64,000 nucleotides of DNA from Pseudomonas xantholysinigenes (GCF_014268885.2 NZ_CP077095.1:3477501-3541500), one strand, 5' to 3'; positions 44,543 to 55,038 are shown, counted from the stretch's first letter. The notes: generated by a model not told the origin, from the sequence alone. Made by a program: numbers and translations.

Positions 44543-44732
44543 TTACAAACGCTTCATGTCCTCGATCAGGTCGTAGCCTTGCCCATCATCGAATCCTGAG
44601 GCGCCGTAGTCATGACCGACGTTGGCGTTACCCGGCAGGCCAGTATCAAACGTGAACCTTGCGAGGTGTCCTGCCATACGGCCAGGTCCCTGGCCGTCCA
44701 GTTTTGATCCAGGGCGTTAGGCTCACGGTGCT
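44543..44732 (-). pseudogene. deletion scar of a di-heme cytochrome c gene
   Basis: Two reading frames on the minus strand match the two ends of one protein type. Frame A reads EPNALDQNWTARDLAVWQDTSQGSR, like the start of di-heme cytochrome c peroxidase-like proteins. Frame B, overlapping the same bases by one phase, reads FTFDTGLPGNANVGHDYGAS then GYDLIEDMKRL and stops, like their C-terminus. The junction is near GGTTCACG. Both heme motifs are lost, and the frame is shifted. I infer a large internal deletion. Recognition is from motif memory. Confidence 0.6.
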
Positions 44733-44741
44733 GCGGTAGCG

Positions 44742-45533
44742 CTACAAATGCTGATGTAGAAATTCGATCACGCGTCGCAAGGCCACCCGGGTTGGATGAT
44801 CGGGCGGTGCATGACCTGCCGCCGTATATTCGTACGTCAGCAAGGCGTGATGGGTGTCGCGAGTGTCGTTGGGCGGTGCGTAGGTGTAGACCACTGCACG
44901 ATCGCCGAAAGCCTCCTGCAAACGTTGCACGCGCGCCGCCGCGCACAAGCGGTCATCACTGAAGCGTTGCACGAGCAGTTTCGTACCGCCGCTGCCGGCC
45001 ATCAGGCTGGCGTCCTGCAGATCCTTGTCGGCAACGTTCAACTCCCTCATCCAGTCTCCCGCCCCCCTGCCCGTCAGCCAGTAACCGAAGCGGAACGGAA
45101 TGGCTGGCTGCGACGCCACGGCTGCCGCCACGTTGCTCTCGAGTATCAACGGAACCACGAATGCTCCAGTGACGCACATTCCGATCACCCCCATGCGAGC
45201 ATGCCCATCGCGTTCACCGAGCTCACGCACCAGCGCACGCAACCAATCGCTGACCGGTGCGCGACGCCCCGCCTTGAGGTAGGCAAACTCCCTGTTGATG
45301 CACAGGGCATAGCCGCGCAGCAAGGAGCCTTTTTCCTCAGGCTTGCCGAACAGCAAAGGTAGGTAGACACGAAACCCGGCATCAACCAGGCGATCGGTGA
45401 ACCCCAGGGTCTCTCGCGTCAAGCCCGGCAGTTCATGCATCAGCAGGAGCGGTTTGCCACTGCCTTTGCTGTAGACCTTGTGACGGTAATGGCTGTCGTC
45501 GAAATCGAATACCTGGAAGCCGCTCATGTCCAT
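44742..45533 (-). CDS. dienelactone-hydrolase-like alpha/beta hydrolase
   Basis: A 263-aa alpha/beta hydrolase of the dienelactone hydrolase group. LLLMHELPGLTRETLGFTDRLVDAGF near residue 30 has the oxyanion-type loop. GVIGMCVTGAFVVPLILESN near residue 118 carries the nucleophile elbow G-x-C-x-T/G with Cys as nucleophile, as in dienelactone hydrolases. A late His lies in DTHHALLTYEY. The substrate is unknown. The ATG at 45533 follows GGAGG. It is 17 bp from the preceding lipoprotein hydrolase gene, so they are likely co-transcribed. Confidence 0.8.
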   Translation of the reverse strand: MDMSGFQVFDFDDSHYRHKVYSKGSGKPLLLMHELPGLTRETLGFTDRLVDAGFRVYLPLLFGKPEEKGSLLRGYALCINREFAYLKAGRRAPVSDWLRALVRELGERDGHARMGVIGMCVTGAFVVPLILESNVAAAVASQPAIPFRFGYWLTGRGAGDWMRELNVADKDLQDASLMAGSGGTKLLVQRFSDDRLCAAARVQRLQEAFGDRAVVYTYAPPNDTRDTHHALLTYEYTAAGHAPPDHPTRVALRRVIEFLHQHL

Positions 45534-45550
45534 GCTCGTCGCCTCCGTAA

Positions 45551-46903
45551 TCAAGGCTGTATGCGATACGTTGAAGTGACCAGCGCGCCGATGAACGTCA
45601 TCAGCTGGCAACTGTAGATGCCGCCATGACCGGTGATGATCGGCGCCTTGACCCGGACGTTGAGCACCGGGTTATAGGCCGGTGTGTTCCTCGCCTCTTT
45701 CGTTCTTTCGAAGGTGAGATCAAAGAACTTCGGCTTGCCGTCCTTGCCCACCCGGTTGGCAAAGAAACGGGTGGTCGTTGAGCCCCCACCCGAGGTCGAC
45801 AATGAGGCCAACTTCATCTGCCCGCGCTGCCTGGCCAGCGGGTCGATGTATTGCTCGCAGCCACTGAACGAGCCCTCCTCGACGGCACCTTCAGACTGTA
45901 GGCTCGACGAAAGCTCATGGGTCTGGTAGGGGCGGTAATGGCCAACGGCGACCGTGTTGGCAGCAAAGCCTTCGGGTACATCGCTGGCGTATTTTTGCAA
46001 GGCGGCCCTCGGCGCGCGGGCAATCCTGAACAAGGTTCCGGTTGCCTGGTCGGTGGTGCCGGTGACGATTGCCAGTACTGGCCTTTGGTCCTGCCGGTAA
46101 TGGCAGCCCACGCTCAACTTGTGCAAAGTTGCCAGGCGCATGGCTTCAAAGGCCGGATTGATAAGCACGACCAGGTCGCCCACTGTCTTGAGCGGCTCTG
46201 GCGGGTTGCTGACGCATTGGGTGGTATCCAACTGATCCGGCGCATCGAACCCAGCACTCTGGGTAAATCGCTCCAGCAAGATCGGCGCGAGCGCTGTATA
46301 GAGTACGGCCGCGCCAAAGCTATGCCCAACGAACACCAGGCGGCTCTGCGTGTCCTGGGTGGCTTGCAAGCGGCTGCCATTGCGCCGGACACGCTCTTTG
46401 TCCAGGCGCAGCAGCACTTCGGTGACCGCGCCGCTGCCTACGCTGTGGGCCGTCTGCTTGCGATCCCAGAAGGTGAAGTAGTCAAGCGGCGAGTTCCACC
46501 TCAGCACTTGACCACGCCATCCCATGTACACCCCCACCACTTCGCGGGTGCAGCCATCCATCGCGGCGATATTGCGCATTGCCAGTTTGAACTCGCGCAC
46601 ATCCTCATCGTCAGGAGCGGCGGAATGTCGCCAGCCGTGCAAGTAGGTGACGATCAGCAGCGGACGCTTGATATGGCGGATATCGCCCATGAGTGTTTCA
46701 AATGCCGCAGGGTTGAGCAGGTTGCCGTACTCGTCGAACTCGACGAAGCCATGCCTGAAACTGGCCACTCCGTTACCACCCGGGCAGGTGGCGAGCGGCG
46801 TGGCCAGGTCATAGGCTTTGAGCGATGGTTCGGATGGATTGTACTGCTTGAGCGGGGCGCAGCCCGCCAGCAGCACGCACAAGATGGCGATCATTGTCCG
46901 CAT
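45551..46903 (-). CDS. alpha/beta-hydrolase lipoprotein, 450 aa
   Basis: A 450-aa protein with a lipoprotein signal ending LLAGC (Cys near residue 15). VTYLHGWRHSA near residue 86 and VFVGHSFGAAVLYTAL near residue 194 (nucleophile elbow GHSFG) define a serine hydrolase; FEAMRLATLHKL and a later His region complete the fold. Length and the long C-terminal beta-rich part exceed simple esterases, and parts recall phospholipase-type effectors. I cannot say which. An ATG behind GGGGAG at 46903 decides the start. It is the first gene of a two-gene unit. Confidence 0.75.
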   Translation of the reverse strand: MRTMIAILCVLLAGCAPLKQYNPSEPSLKAYDLATPLATCPGGNGVASFRHGFVEFDEYGNLLNPAAFETLMGDIRHIKRPLLIVTYLHGWRHSAAPDDEDVREFKLAMRNIAAMDGCTREVVGVYMGWRGQVLRWNSPLDYFTFWDRKQTAHSVGSGAVTEVLLRLDKERVRRNGSRLQATQDTQSRLVFVGHSFGAAVLYTALAPILLERFTQSAGFDAPDQLDTTQCVSNPPEPLKTVGDLVVLINPAFEAMRLATLHKLSVGCHYRQDQRPVLAIVTGTTDQATGTLFRIARAPRAALQKYASDVPEGFAANTVAVGHYRPYQTHELSSSLQSEGAVEEGSFSGCEQYIDPLARQRGQMKLASLSTSGGGSTTTRFFANRVGKDGKPKFFDLTFERTKEARNTPAYNPVLNVRVKAPIITGHGGIYSCQLMTFIGALVTSTYRIQP

Positions 46904-47038
46904 GACATGCTCCCCGGTTGGCTACCTGCTTTTGAGCAGCGTAGCGGGGATTAGCCGGGCATGCTGGCACGTTGTCACCTTATGGCTGTAGGCGCCAAGG
47001 CACGCCGGTCTGGCATCATGTCATATTGCCTCTGGCCA

Positions 47039-48835
47039 CTACCCAGATCTGGCCCGATCCCGCGCCGGACACTGCGCGCGGTACAGGTTCAACGCCGTAT
47101 TGATGATGCCGATATGGCTGAACGCCTGGGGAAAGTTCCCAAGCATCCGCTGCCCTACCGGGTCGTACTGTTCGGCCAGCAGCCCCACGTCGTTGCACAA
47201 TCCGCTGAGCCGCTCATACAGCGCCTGCGCCTGCTGCTGCCTGCCCAGCAGCACATACACATCCGCCAGCCAGAACGAACACACCAGGAACGTCCCCTCC
47301 CCCGGCGTCAGGCCATCGCTGCAGCTATCGCTGTCGTAGCGCAACAGCAGGCCGTTGCGCAGTAGCCGTCGTTCGATCTGCTCGAGGGTACGTAGAAAAC
47401 GTGGGTCCTGCGGTGGCAGGAAGCCGGTCAGTGCCAGCTGCAGCAGGCTGGCATCGAGTTCGGCGGAACCATAGGCCTGAACAAAGTACTGCCCTTCGGC
47501 ATCCAGCCCGCGCACGCAGACCTCACGGTGTATCTCGTCCGCCACCTGGCGATAATGCTGCCCGCGCTCGCGGTCTTCCTCGGTGGTCTCGGCCAGGCTT
47601 GCGGCGCGGTCGAACGCCACCCAGGCCATGACTTTGGAATGCACGAAATGCTGGCGGCCGCCACGCACCTCCCAGATGCCTTCATCTGGTTCGCGCCAGA
47701 TGCTTTCCAGGTACGGCAATATCGACCGGGCGATGGCCGAGCCGCGTGGATGCCGCGGCAGGCCGCCCTTGATGGCCTGGGTCATGGCATCGGCCAGCTC
47801 GCCATAGATATCCAGTTGCCGCTGTTCGGAGGCCGCATTGCCGACCCGCACCGGTTGCGAGCGCTCATAGCCGGGCAACCACGGCAAGGTGAATTCCGGC
47901 AGGTCACGCTCTCCGGCCAGCCCGTACATGATCTGCATCTGCTCGGGGTTGCCCGCCACCGAGCGCAGCAGCCATTCGCGCCAGGCCTGGGCTTCGTCGA
48001 AGTAGCCGAGGTTCATCAGCGCCAGCAAGGTCATGGTGGCGTCACGCAGCCAGCAGTAGCGGTAATCCCAGTTGCGTTCACCGCCAACGCGCTCGGGCAG
48101 CGAGGTGGTCACGGCGGCGACCATGCCGCCGGTGGGCGCGTAGGTCATGGCCTTGAGCGTGAGCAGCGAACGGCGTACCAGCCCGGTATAGGGGCCGACC
48201 TCGGGGCAGCGGGCGGCGAAGGCCTGCCATTGGTCGATGGTTTGCTGCAGGTCGTGGTCGACATCGCAGCCGGGCTGCACCGGCAGATGGGAGGCCTGGT
48301 GGCACAGGCTGAACACCTGGCGCTCGCCTGCGCGCAGGCGAAAGCGGGCGACGCTGTGGTGGTCGCGGCCGTGGGTTTCGGTGCTGCTGCGCAGGATCAG
48401 GCGGTCGGGGCCGGCGACGGCGCTGAGGGTCAGGGGTTCGAGCTTTTCGACCCAGGGCACGCTGCGGCCGTAGTCGAAGCGCAGCACCAGATCCATTTCG
48501 AACGCGGTCTCACCGGCGAGGCCTTCGACGATGCGCAGCACAGCGTTGTGTTCGCCCAGGGGCATGCAATCGAGCACCCGGGCGCGGCCGCTGGCGGTGG
48601 TCCAGGTGGTTTCCAGCACCAGGGTGTCGTCGAGGTACCGACGGGTACTGTGCTCGACCGGATCGCTGGGAGCGATACGCCAGCGGCCGTTCTCCTCATT
48701 GCCCAGCAAGGCGGCGAACACCGCGGGGGCGTCGAAGCGCGGCAGGCACAGCCAGTCGATGGCGCCGTCGCGGTTGACCAGAGCGGCGCTGCGGCAGTTG
48801 CCGATGAGGGCATAGTCTTCGATATGGGCGGGCAT
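47039..48835 (-). CDS. GH15 family glucoamylase/trehalase-like hydrolase
   Basis: A 598-aa GH15 enzyme. The N-terminal IEDYALIGNCRSAALVNRDGAIDWLCLPRFDAPAVFAALLG beta-domain, then WDYRYCWLRDATMTLLALM near residue 280 (catalytic barrel), and the C-terminal GNFPQAFSHIGIINTALNL belong to bacterial GH15 members that hydrolyse terminal glucose from alpha-glucans or trehalose. It stands alone, about 4 kb from the zwf-gnd/glycogen cluster. The ATG at 48835 behind GAGGA is preferred; a continuous frame extends to 49081 through a hexanucleotide repeat, but its sequence is non-homologous. Confidence 0.85.
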   Translation of the reverse strand: MPAHIEDYALIGNCRSAALVNRDGAIDWLCLPRFDAPAVFAALLGNEENGRWRIAPSDPVEHSTRRYLDDTLVLETTWTTASGRARVLDCMPLGEHNAVLRIVEGLAGETAFEMDLVLRFDYGRSVPWVEKLEPLTLSAVAGPDRLILRSSTETHGRDHHSVARFRLRAGERQVFSLCHQASHLPVQPGCDVDHDLQQTIDQWQAFAARCPEVGPYTGLVRRSLLTLKAMTYAPTGGMVAAVTTSLPERVGGERNWDYRYCWLRDATMTLLALMNLGYFDEAQAWREWLLRSVAGNPEQMQIMYGLAGERDLPEFTLPWLPGYERSQPVRVGNAASEQRQLDIYGELADAMTQAIKGGLPRHPRGSAIARSILPYLESIWREPDEGIWEVRGGRQHFVHSKVMAWVAFDRAASLAETTEEDRERGQHYRQVADEIHREVCVRGLDAEGQYFVQAYGSAELDASLLQLALTGFLPPQDPRFLRTLEQIERRLLRNGLLLRYDSDSCSDGLTPGEGTFLVCSFWLADVYVLLGRQQQAQALYERLSGLCNDVGLLAEQYDPVGQRMLGNFPQAFSHIGIINTALNLYRAQCPARDRARSG

Positions 48836-48916
48836 CAGAGGTCCTCGGGCGGGGGCTTGAGGTTGGATGCCGAGGCGGGATTGCTGGTTCAATTGAGGCA
48901 CCCGGTGCTGGTTGTT

Positions 48917-48966
<50 letters not shown>

Positions 48967-49031
48967 TCAAGAGGCTATCGCCAAACCCCGCGAGCGACAG
49001 CTGCGCCAGCCCAGGCGCCGCCCGTACCTTC

Positions 49032-49244
49032 GCGACTTCAGGAGGCCGAACGCAGGCCTTGCGGAGGGAGGTGACGGGCATGGATGCCCGTCAAGCGCTG
49101 CGCCCCAGGATGGGGCGTTCAGCGCGGTCCTCCCGGGAGCAAGGCCGGAGTGAGGGGACCCGGAGCGTAGCGGAGGGCCGGATGAATGGAGCGCAGCGTT
49201 TTTTGGTTACTTTTTGTCGCGTTTGACAAAAAGTGACTCGCCGT
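49032..49244. repeat. left arm of a 578-bp palindrome, outer part
   Basis: This arm (213 bp) continues at 50694-50760 once the inserted element is removed. Nearly every base is matched in reverse orientation by 50782-51058, including GCGGAGGGAGGTGACGGGCA and GGGGCGTTCAGCGCGGTCC. Internal hairpins include GACGGGCATGGATGCCCGTC and ACTTTTTGTCGCG...GACAAAAAGT. The core is AAACCCACGC, a 21-nt loop, then GCGTGGGTTT. Confidence 0.85.
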
Positions 49245-49294
49245 TGAACTGACCCCCGAAAGTTGGACGCCTGACCCCAAGCGGAGGGTGTTCC

Positions 49295-49837
49295 ATGACG
49301 AAATACGACCTAGCGCTCAAGCAAGCACTCATCGAGGAGTGTCTTTCTGCCCGGAGTGTTCATGAGGTGGCACTGAGGCATAGCCTGAGTGCATCGCTGC
49401 TGCGCCGTTGGATAAAGGGCTATGAGCAACACGGTGCTGCAGGTCTGGCTACCAAGTACAGCCACTACGACGCCCAGTTCAAGTTGAAGGTTTTGCAGTG
49501 CATCGAGCAAGACGGACTGTCAGCCCAGCAAGCCTGCATACAGTTTGATATTCGTGGCCCGAGTAGCATCAGGCAATGGAAAAGGTTGTACGATGAAGGC
49601 GGACTAGAAGCACTTCACCCGCATCGTGCCCGAGAATCCAGTATGCCCCGCAAAGCATCAGAACAACCCAACGTAAGCCCTGCTAAGCCTGCAGATGCTG
49701 AGTTGACACCTAAGCAAATGCTCGAAGAGCTGGAGTATTTACGTGCGGAGAATGCCTATCTAAAAAAGCTCGATGCCTTGATCCAAGCGGATCCACGCAC
49801 TGCGCAACCAAGAAAGCGCAGGCTGTCCAAGGATTGA
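49295..49837 (+). CDS. IS3-family transposase OrfA
   Basis: A 180-aa OrfA of the IS150 type with two helix-turn-helix units (SLSASLLRRWIKGYEQHGAAGL near residue 32 and GPSSIRQWKRLYDEGG near residue 85) and a C-terminal leucine-zipper-like helix (LEELEYLRAENAYLKKLDAL). It binds the terminal repeats. Ribosomes can slip -1 on A6G near codon 157 to make the OrfAB transposase. Confidence 0.9.
   Translation: MTKYDLALKQALIEECLSARSVHEVALRHSLSASLLRRWIKGYEQHGAAGLATKYSHYDAQFKLKVLQCIEQDGLSAQQACIQFDIRGPSSIRQWKRLYDEGGLEALHPHRARESSMPRKASEQPNVSPAKPADAELTPKQMLEELEYLRAENAYLKKLDALIQADPRTAQPRKRRLSKD
49762..49768 (+). promoter_or_regulatory. A6G slippery site for -1 frameshifting
   Basis: AAAAAAG lies in orfA about 75 nt before its stop, in the phase needed to shift from orfA (frame 2) to orfB (frame 1). 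IS3-family elements use such sites to express the fused transposase. Confidence 0.8.
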
Positions 49838-50658
49838 GGCATGAACATCGACTGGCTCTGCTGTTACGTGCTGCAGGGCTGGCACGCAGTACCTTCTATT
49901 ACCAAAGCAAAGCCTTGGTGGCCGACAAGCATGCGGCCCTCAAAGAACGCATCAAGAGTGTCTATCACAGGCATAAGGGGCGGTACGGCTATCGCCGCAT
50001 CACCGCCGTGCTTGGGTGCCATGGCGAGGTGATCAATCACAAGAAGGTGCAGCGGTTGATGCAGTTAATGGATCTGAAATCGCTGGTAAAAGTGAAGAAA
50101 TATCGCTCCTACCGAGGTTCCGAAGGGCTTGTTGCATCTGATCTGCTCAAGCGTGAGTTCAAGGCGGAAGCCCCTAATCAGAAATGGGTAACCGATGTGA
50201 CAGAGTTCAAGGTGAAAGGGCAGAAGCTGTTTCTTTCGCCTGTGATGGACCTGTACAACGGCGAAATTCTTGCCTATCAGATCAATCCGCGCCCTGAGTT
50301 CAAGATGGTGTCGGCGATGTTGGAGCAAGCTTTCGAGCGGCTGAACCCAGATGACAAACCGATATTGCACTCCGATCAGGGCTGGCAATACCGACAGCCC
50401 GCTTATCGACATATGCTGGGCAGAAAGAAAATACAACAGAGTATGTCGCGTAAGGGTAACTGCCTGGACAATGCCGCGATGGAAAGCTTCTTTGGCACAC
50501 TCAAGAGCGAGTTTTTCTATTTGCAATCGTTTGAGAGTGTTGAACAACTGGCGTCAGGCCTTGAGGACTACATCGCCTACTACAACCAAGAGCGTATAAG
50601 TCTAAGACTGAATGGCTTGAGTCCGGTACAATTTCGGACCCAAGCGCTGAACCCATAG
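49834..50658 (+). CDS. IS3-family transposase OrfB (DDE catalytic subunit)
   Basis: About 274 aa with the rve-type integrase core: DVTEF near residue 123 (first Asp), HSDQGWQY near residue 180 (second Asp) and NCLDNAAMESFF near residue 207 with the catalytic Glu. An N-terminal HTH_21 segment (RYGYRRITAVL) is present. It begins with TTG within the orfA end (overlap 4 nt) and is mainly expressed as a frameshift fusion. The reading frame is complete. Confidence 0.93.
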   Translation: MRHEHRLALLLRAAGLARSTFYYQSKALVADKHAALKERIKSVYHRHKGRYGYRRITAVLGCHGEVINHKKVQRLMQLMDLKSLVKVKKYRSYRGSEGLVASDLLKREFKAEAPNQKWVTDVTEFKVKGQKLFLSPVMDLYNGEILAYQINPRPEFKMVSAMLEQAFERLNPDDKPILHSDQGWQYRQPAYRHMLGRKKIQQSMSRKGNCLDNAAMESFFGTLKSEFFYLQSFESVEQLASGLEDYIAYYNQERISLRLNGLSPVQFRTQALNP

Positions 50659-50690
50659 CGTACCCCGTCCAACTTTCGGGGGTCAGTTCA

Positions 50691-51058
50691 CGTAAGGGCG
50701 AAAAGGTGACTATGCGTCGGCATCGTAAATGAATGCGCTTACATCTGTAGAAACCCACGCCGACCGACTTTGACTTTCAGAGCGTGGGTTTTGAAAGTTA
50801 TACGCTCATTCATTGGCGATGGCGACGCATAGTCACCTTTCCGCCCTTACGGCGGGTAACTTTTTGAAGGATCAAAAAGTCACCAAAAAATCCTCGCTCC
50901 ATTCATCCGGCCCCTACGCTTCGCTCCGGGGTCCCCTCGCTCCGTTCTTGCTCCCGGGAGGACCGCGCTGAACGCCCCATCCTGGGGCGCAGCGCTTGAC
51001 GGGCATCCATGCCCGTCACCTCCCTCCGCAAGAACTCCGCTCGGCCTCGTGAAGTCGC
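50691..51058. repeat. right part of the 578-bp palindrome including its core and right arm
   Basis: 50694-50760 is the inner end of the left arm; 50761-50781 is a 21-nt loop; 50782-51058 is the right arm. CTATGCGTCGGCATCG at 50710-50725 is matched by the reverse complement at 50823-50838. The stretch carries no gene. With the IS excised, the whole unit would form one hairpin of about 280 bp. Confidence 0.85.
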
Positions 51059-51084
51059 AATTGGCGGCGCCTGAAATATCGCGC

Positions 51085-51175
51085 GCTTAGAAGCAAAAGC
51101 AAAAGCAAAAACAAGAGCAAAGAGCCAAAAGCTAGAAACTAGAAGCTAGAAGCTAGAAGCTAGAAGCTAGAAGCC
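51085..51175. repeat. short tandem repeats (AAGCAA-type and GCTAGAA-type)
   Basis: GCAAAAGCAAAAGCAAAAAC is followed by a run of six or so AGCTAGAA(A) units. They lie just outside the right arm, mirroring the (CCGTTG)7 tract outside the left arm. Confidence 0.85.
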
Positions 51176-51281
51176 CTGTGACAAATAATCACATTTAAAA
51201 CTTGAACCAACAAAACCCATCCAAATGACAACTTAACGAAACAACCACACCCCTCAGCCTAGGCAAGCAAATTCAGGCATC

Positions 51282-51295
51282 TTGATCCAGATCAA
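51282..51295. promoter_or_regulatory. ANR/FNR box upstream of the KAS III-like gene
   Basis: TTGATCCAGATCAA matches the TTGAT-N4-ATCAA consensus perfectly. A possible extended -10 (TGCTAGAAG, 51332-51340) would place the box about 58 bp before transcription start, near the class I position. The gene would then respond to low oxygen. Confidence 0.7.
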
Positions 51296-51431
51296 CAAAC
51301 AGCCTCACACCCTTGATTCGCCACTTACCTGTGCTAGAAGTACTGGGCCAGTGGCTACTTACAAGGATGAGCAAACCACTGCCAGCACGCAAAAACGTAT
51401 TTAATAAATACCCAAAGACAAGGATGTCATT

Positions 51432-52481
51432 ATGAAAATCATCGGACTCTCCGGAATACTGCCATCACGCCGCGTCAGCAACCAGGACGTACTCAACCTG
51501 GTCGAGGAGCATTCCAAACACACCTTCCAGGATGACCTGCCAAAAATCTTGAAAACCATCGGCAAGTTACTGGAAAAAAGCGGCAGCGACACACGCCATT
51601 GGCTGGCAGCCGACGAGAAACCCATGCAATTGATGGAAACCGCATTCCACGCCGCCCTGGCACAGGCCAATATCAGCAAGGCCGACCTGGACCTACTGGT
51701 CTACCCCAACGTCACCCGTGGTTTCATCGAACCCGCCAACAGCACCTTCATCGCCAAGGCCCTGGGCCTGAACTGCCGAAACTTTGATGTAGTCGACGCC
51801 TGCAACGGCTGGGTAACGGCCATGGACGTCATCAACAGCAAGATGCAAGCCGGTGAAATCCGCTACGCCGCCATCGTCAACATGGAGTTCGGCATGTCGG
51901 CGGGCGGGCCGGTCATGCCCAAGAACTTCTCATTGCAGTCACCCGCCGAGCTAGCCTACAAGTTCCCCAGCTTTACCATTGGCGAAGCGGTCACGGTCAC
52001 CCTCCTCAGCCACGAAGCCCCCGGTAACTTCAAGTTCTCCTACATCAACAGGCCTGACCTCAGTGACTTGTCGACGATCTCGTTGCCGGACTGGAAACTA
52101 TTCTGCAACGAGGCGGACATCGAACGTATTGCCCCAACTGGCGGCCAGTACCAATTCAATTCCTATGCCGCCGCCCTGCATGAAGATGGTCGCAATGAAG
52201 CGATAAAAGTGTTCAACATGCAAAAACTCTCAGCGGAGGATGTGCATAAAGTATTCATTCATACCGGCTCGCCCAAAATGTGGGAGCACATTGGCCAGAT
52301 GATCGGCATCGATCACAAGTTGCACCACGTCGGGCACAAGACCGGCAACATCATTACCGCCTCCATTCCCTTTGGCATTTTTGATGCCATGAGCCGGGGT
52401 GAAGCCGAGCCAGGGCAGTTCTGCATGGGTTGGGCGGGCAGTGGCGGGATGGTGTTCTCAGCCTTGTCATTCACGTTGTAG
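51432..52481 (+). CDS. orphan KAS III-like (FabH/thiolase-fold) synthase
   Basis: A 349-aa thiolase-fold protein of the 3-oxoacyl-ACP synthase III group. The catalytic triad is present: Cys124 in VVDACNGW, His277 in FIHTGS and Asn306 in KTGNIITASIP. The usual ACP-recognition motif HQAN after the catalytic His is replaced by HTGS, which suggests a non-FabH substrate. No other fatty-acid or quinolone gene is adjacent. It lies just after the palindrome/IS region in an A+T-richer upstream area with an ANR box. Function is not assigned. Confidence 0.8.
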   Translation: MKIIGLSGILPSRRVSNQDVLNLVEEHSKHTFQDDLPKILKTIGKLLEKSGSDTRHWLAADEKPMQLMETAFHAALAQANISKADLDLLVYPNVTRGFIEPANSTFIAKALGLNCRNFDVVDACNGWVTAMDVINSKMQAGEIRYAAIVNMEFGMSAGGPVMPKNFSLQSPAELAYKFPSFTIGEAVTVTLLSHEAPGNFKFSYINRPDLSDLSTISLPDWKLFCNEADIERIAPTGGQYQFNSYAAALHEDGRNEAIKVFNMQKLSAEDVHKVFIHTGSPKMWEHIGQMIGIDHKLHHVGHKTGNIITASIPFGIFDAMSRGEAEPGQFCMGWAGSGGMVFSALSFTL

Positions 52482-52545
52482 GGTTTATCCAAACACCTGC
52501 CGTCGTACTTGCAACGGCGGCAGGGAGTTTCTGCGACGCTCGACA

Positions 52546-54054
<1,509 letters not shown>

Positions 54055-55038
54055 TTAGTCCTTCTTTTTCTCGACGTGACCGCCAAAGCCCAGGCGCATG
54101 GCGGAGAGGATCTTGTCACCGTAGGTGCCCTGCTGCTGGCGCGAACGGAACCGGGCGAACAGCGCGCTGGACAGCACCGGCACCGGCACCGCCTGCTCGA
54201 CGGCGGCGTCGATGGTCCAGCGGCCTTCGCCGCTGTCGGATACCGAGCCACTGAACTCGCTGAGCTGCGGGTCGGCGACCAGCGCATCGGCGGTCAGGTC
54301 CAGCAGCCAGGAGGTGACCACGCTGCCACGGCGCCAGACTTCGGCGATCTCGGCGACATTGAGGTCGAAGCGCTGCTCTTCCGGCAGTTCCGGGCCGCCC
54401 TTGCTGCGCAGCAGGTCGAAGCCTTCGGCGTAGGCCTGCATCAGGCCGTACTCGATGCCGTTGTGCACCATCTTCACGTAGTGCCCGGCACCGGGCGGGC
54501 CAGCATGGATGTAGCCGTGTTCGGCACGGTCGTGCTCGCCGCTGCGACCCTGGGTCCGCGGAATATCGCCAACGCCCGGGGCCAGGGCCTTGAACAGCGG
54601 CTCGAGGCGTTCGAACACAGCCTTCTCGCCACCGATCATCATGCAGTAGCCACGGTCCAGGCCCCATACGCCGCCGGAGGTGCCGACGTCCAGGTAGTGC
54701 AGGCCACGCTTGCCCAGTTCGGCGGCGCGACGCACATCGTCCTTGTAGAAGGTATTGCCACCGTCGATGATGGCATCGCCCGGCTCGAGCAGGTCGGCCA
54801 GCTGCGCGATGGTCTGCTCGGTGATTTCGCCGGCCGGCAGCATGACCCATACCGCGCGCGGCGCCTTGAGTTTCTGCACCAGCGCACCCAGGTCGTGGGC
54901 GCCCACGGCACCTTCGCCTTCCAGGGTGGTGATGGCTTCGCGGTTGCGATCGTGGACCACAGTGCTGTGACCTGCGCGCATCAGGCGCCTTGCGATATTG
55001 CCGCCCATGCGGCCAAGCCCGATGATTCCCAGTTGCAT
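54055..55038 (-). CDS. gnd: 6-phosphogluconate dehydrogenase, short (NAD-type) form
   Basis: A 327-aa decarboxylating dehydrogenase. [16 protein letters not shown] near residue 4 is the cofactor Rossmann motif; [26 protein letters not shown] near residue 119 and [21 protein letters not shown] near residue 173 with the catalytic Lys are conserved. The length fits the short Gnd/YqeC-like group rather than the 470-aa form. The ATG at 55038 follows GGAGCG. The gene is the first of the gnd-zwf unit. Confidence 0.9.
   Translation of the reverse strand: MQLGIIGLGRMGGNIARRLMRAGHSTVVHDRNREAITTLEGEGAVGAHDLGALVQKLKAPRAVWVMLPAGEITEQTIAQLADLLEPGDAIIDGGNTFYKDDVRRAAELGKRGLHYLDVGTSGGVWGLDRGYCMMIGGEKAVFERLEPLFKALAPGVGDIPRTQGRSGEHDRAEHGYIHAGPPGAGHYVKMVHNGIEYGLMQAYAEGFDLLRSKGGPELPEEQRFDLNVAEIAEVWRRGSVVTSWLLDLTADALVADPQLSEFSGSVSDSGEGRWTIDAAVEQAVPVPVLSSALFARFRSRQQQGTYGDKILSAMRLGFGGHVEKKKD

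Larger units (their letters stand above)
49245..50690 (+). mobile_element. complete IS3-family insertion sequence (IS150-like), 1446 bp
   Basis: Perfect 25-bp terminal inverted repeats, TGAACTGACCCCCGAAAG... and its complement, bound the element, beginning TGA and ending TCA. Flanking CGT at 49242-49244 and 50691-50693 is a 3-bp target duplication. Two overlapping genes, orfA and orfB in relative -1 phase with an A6G slippery site, are typical of IS3. Both look intact, so the element is probably active and recent. It interrupts only one arm of the palindrome. Confidence 0.95.
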
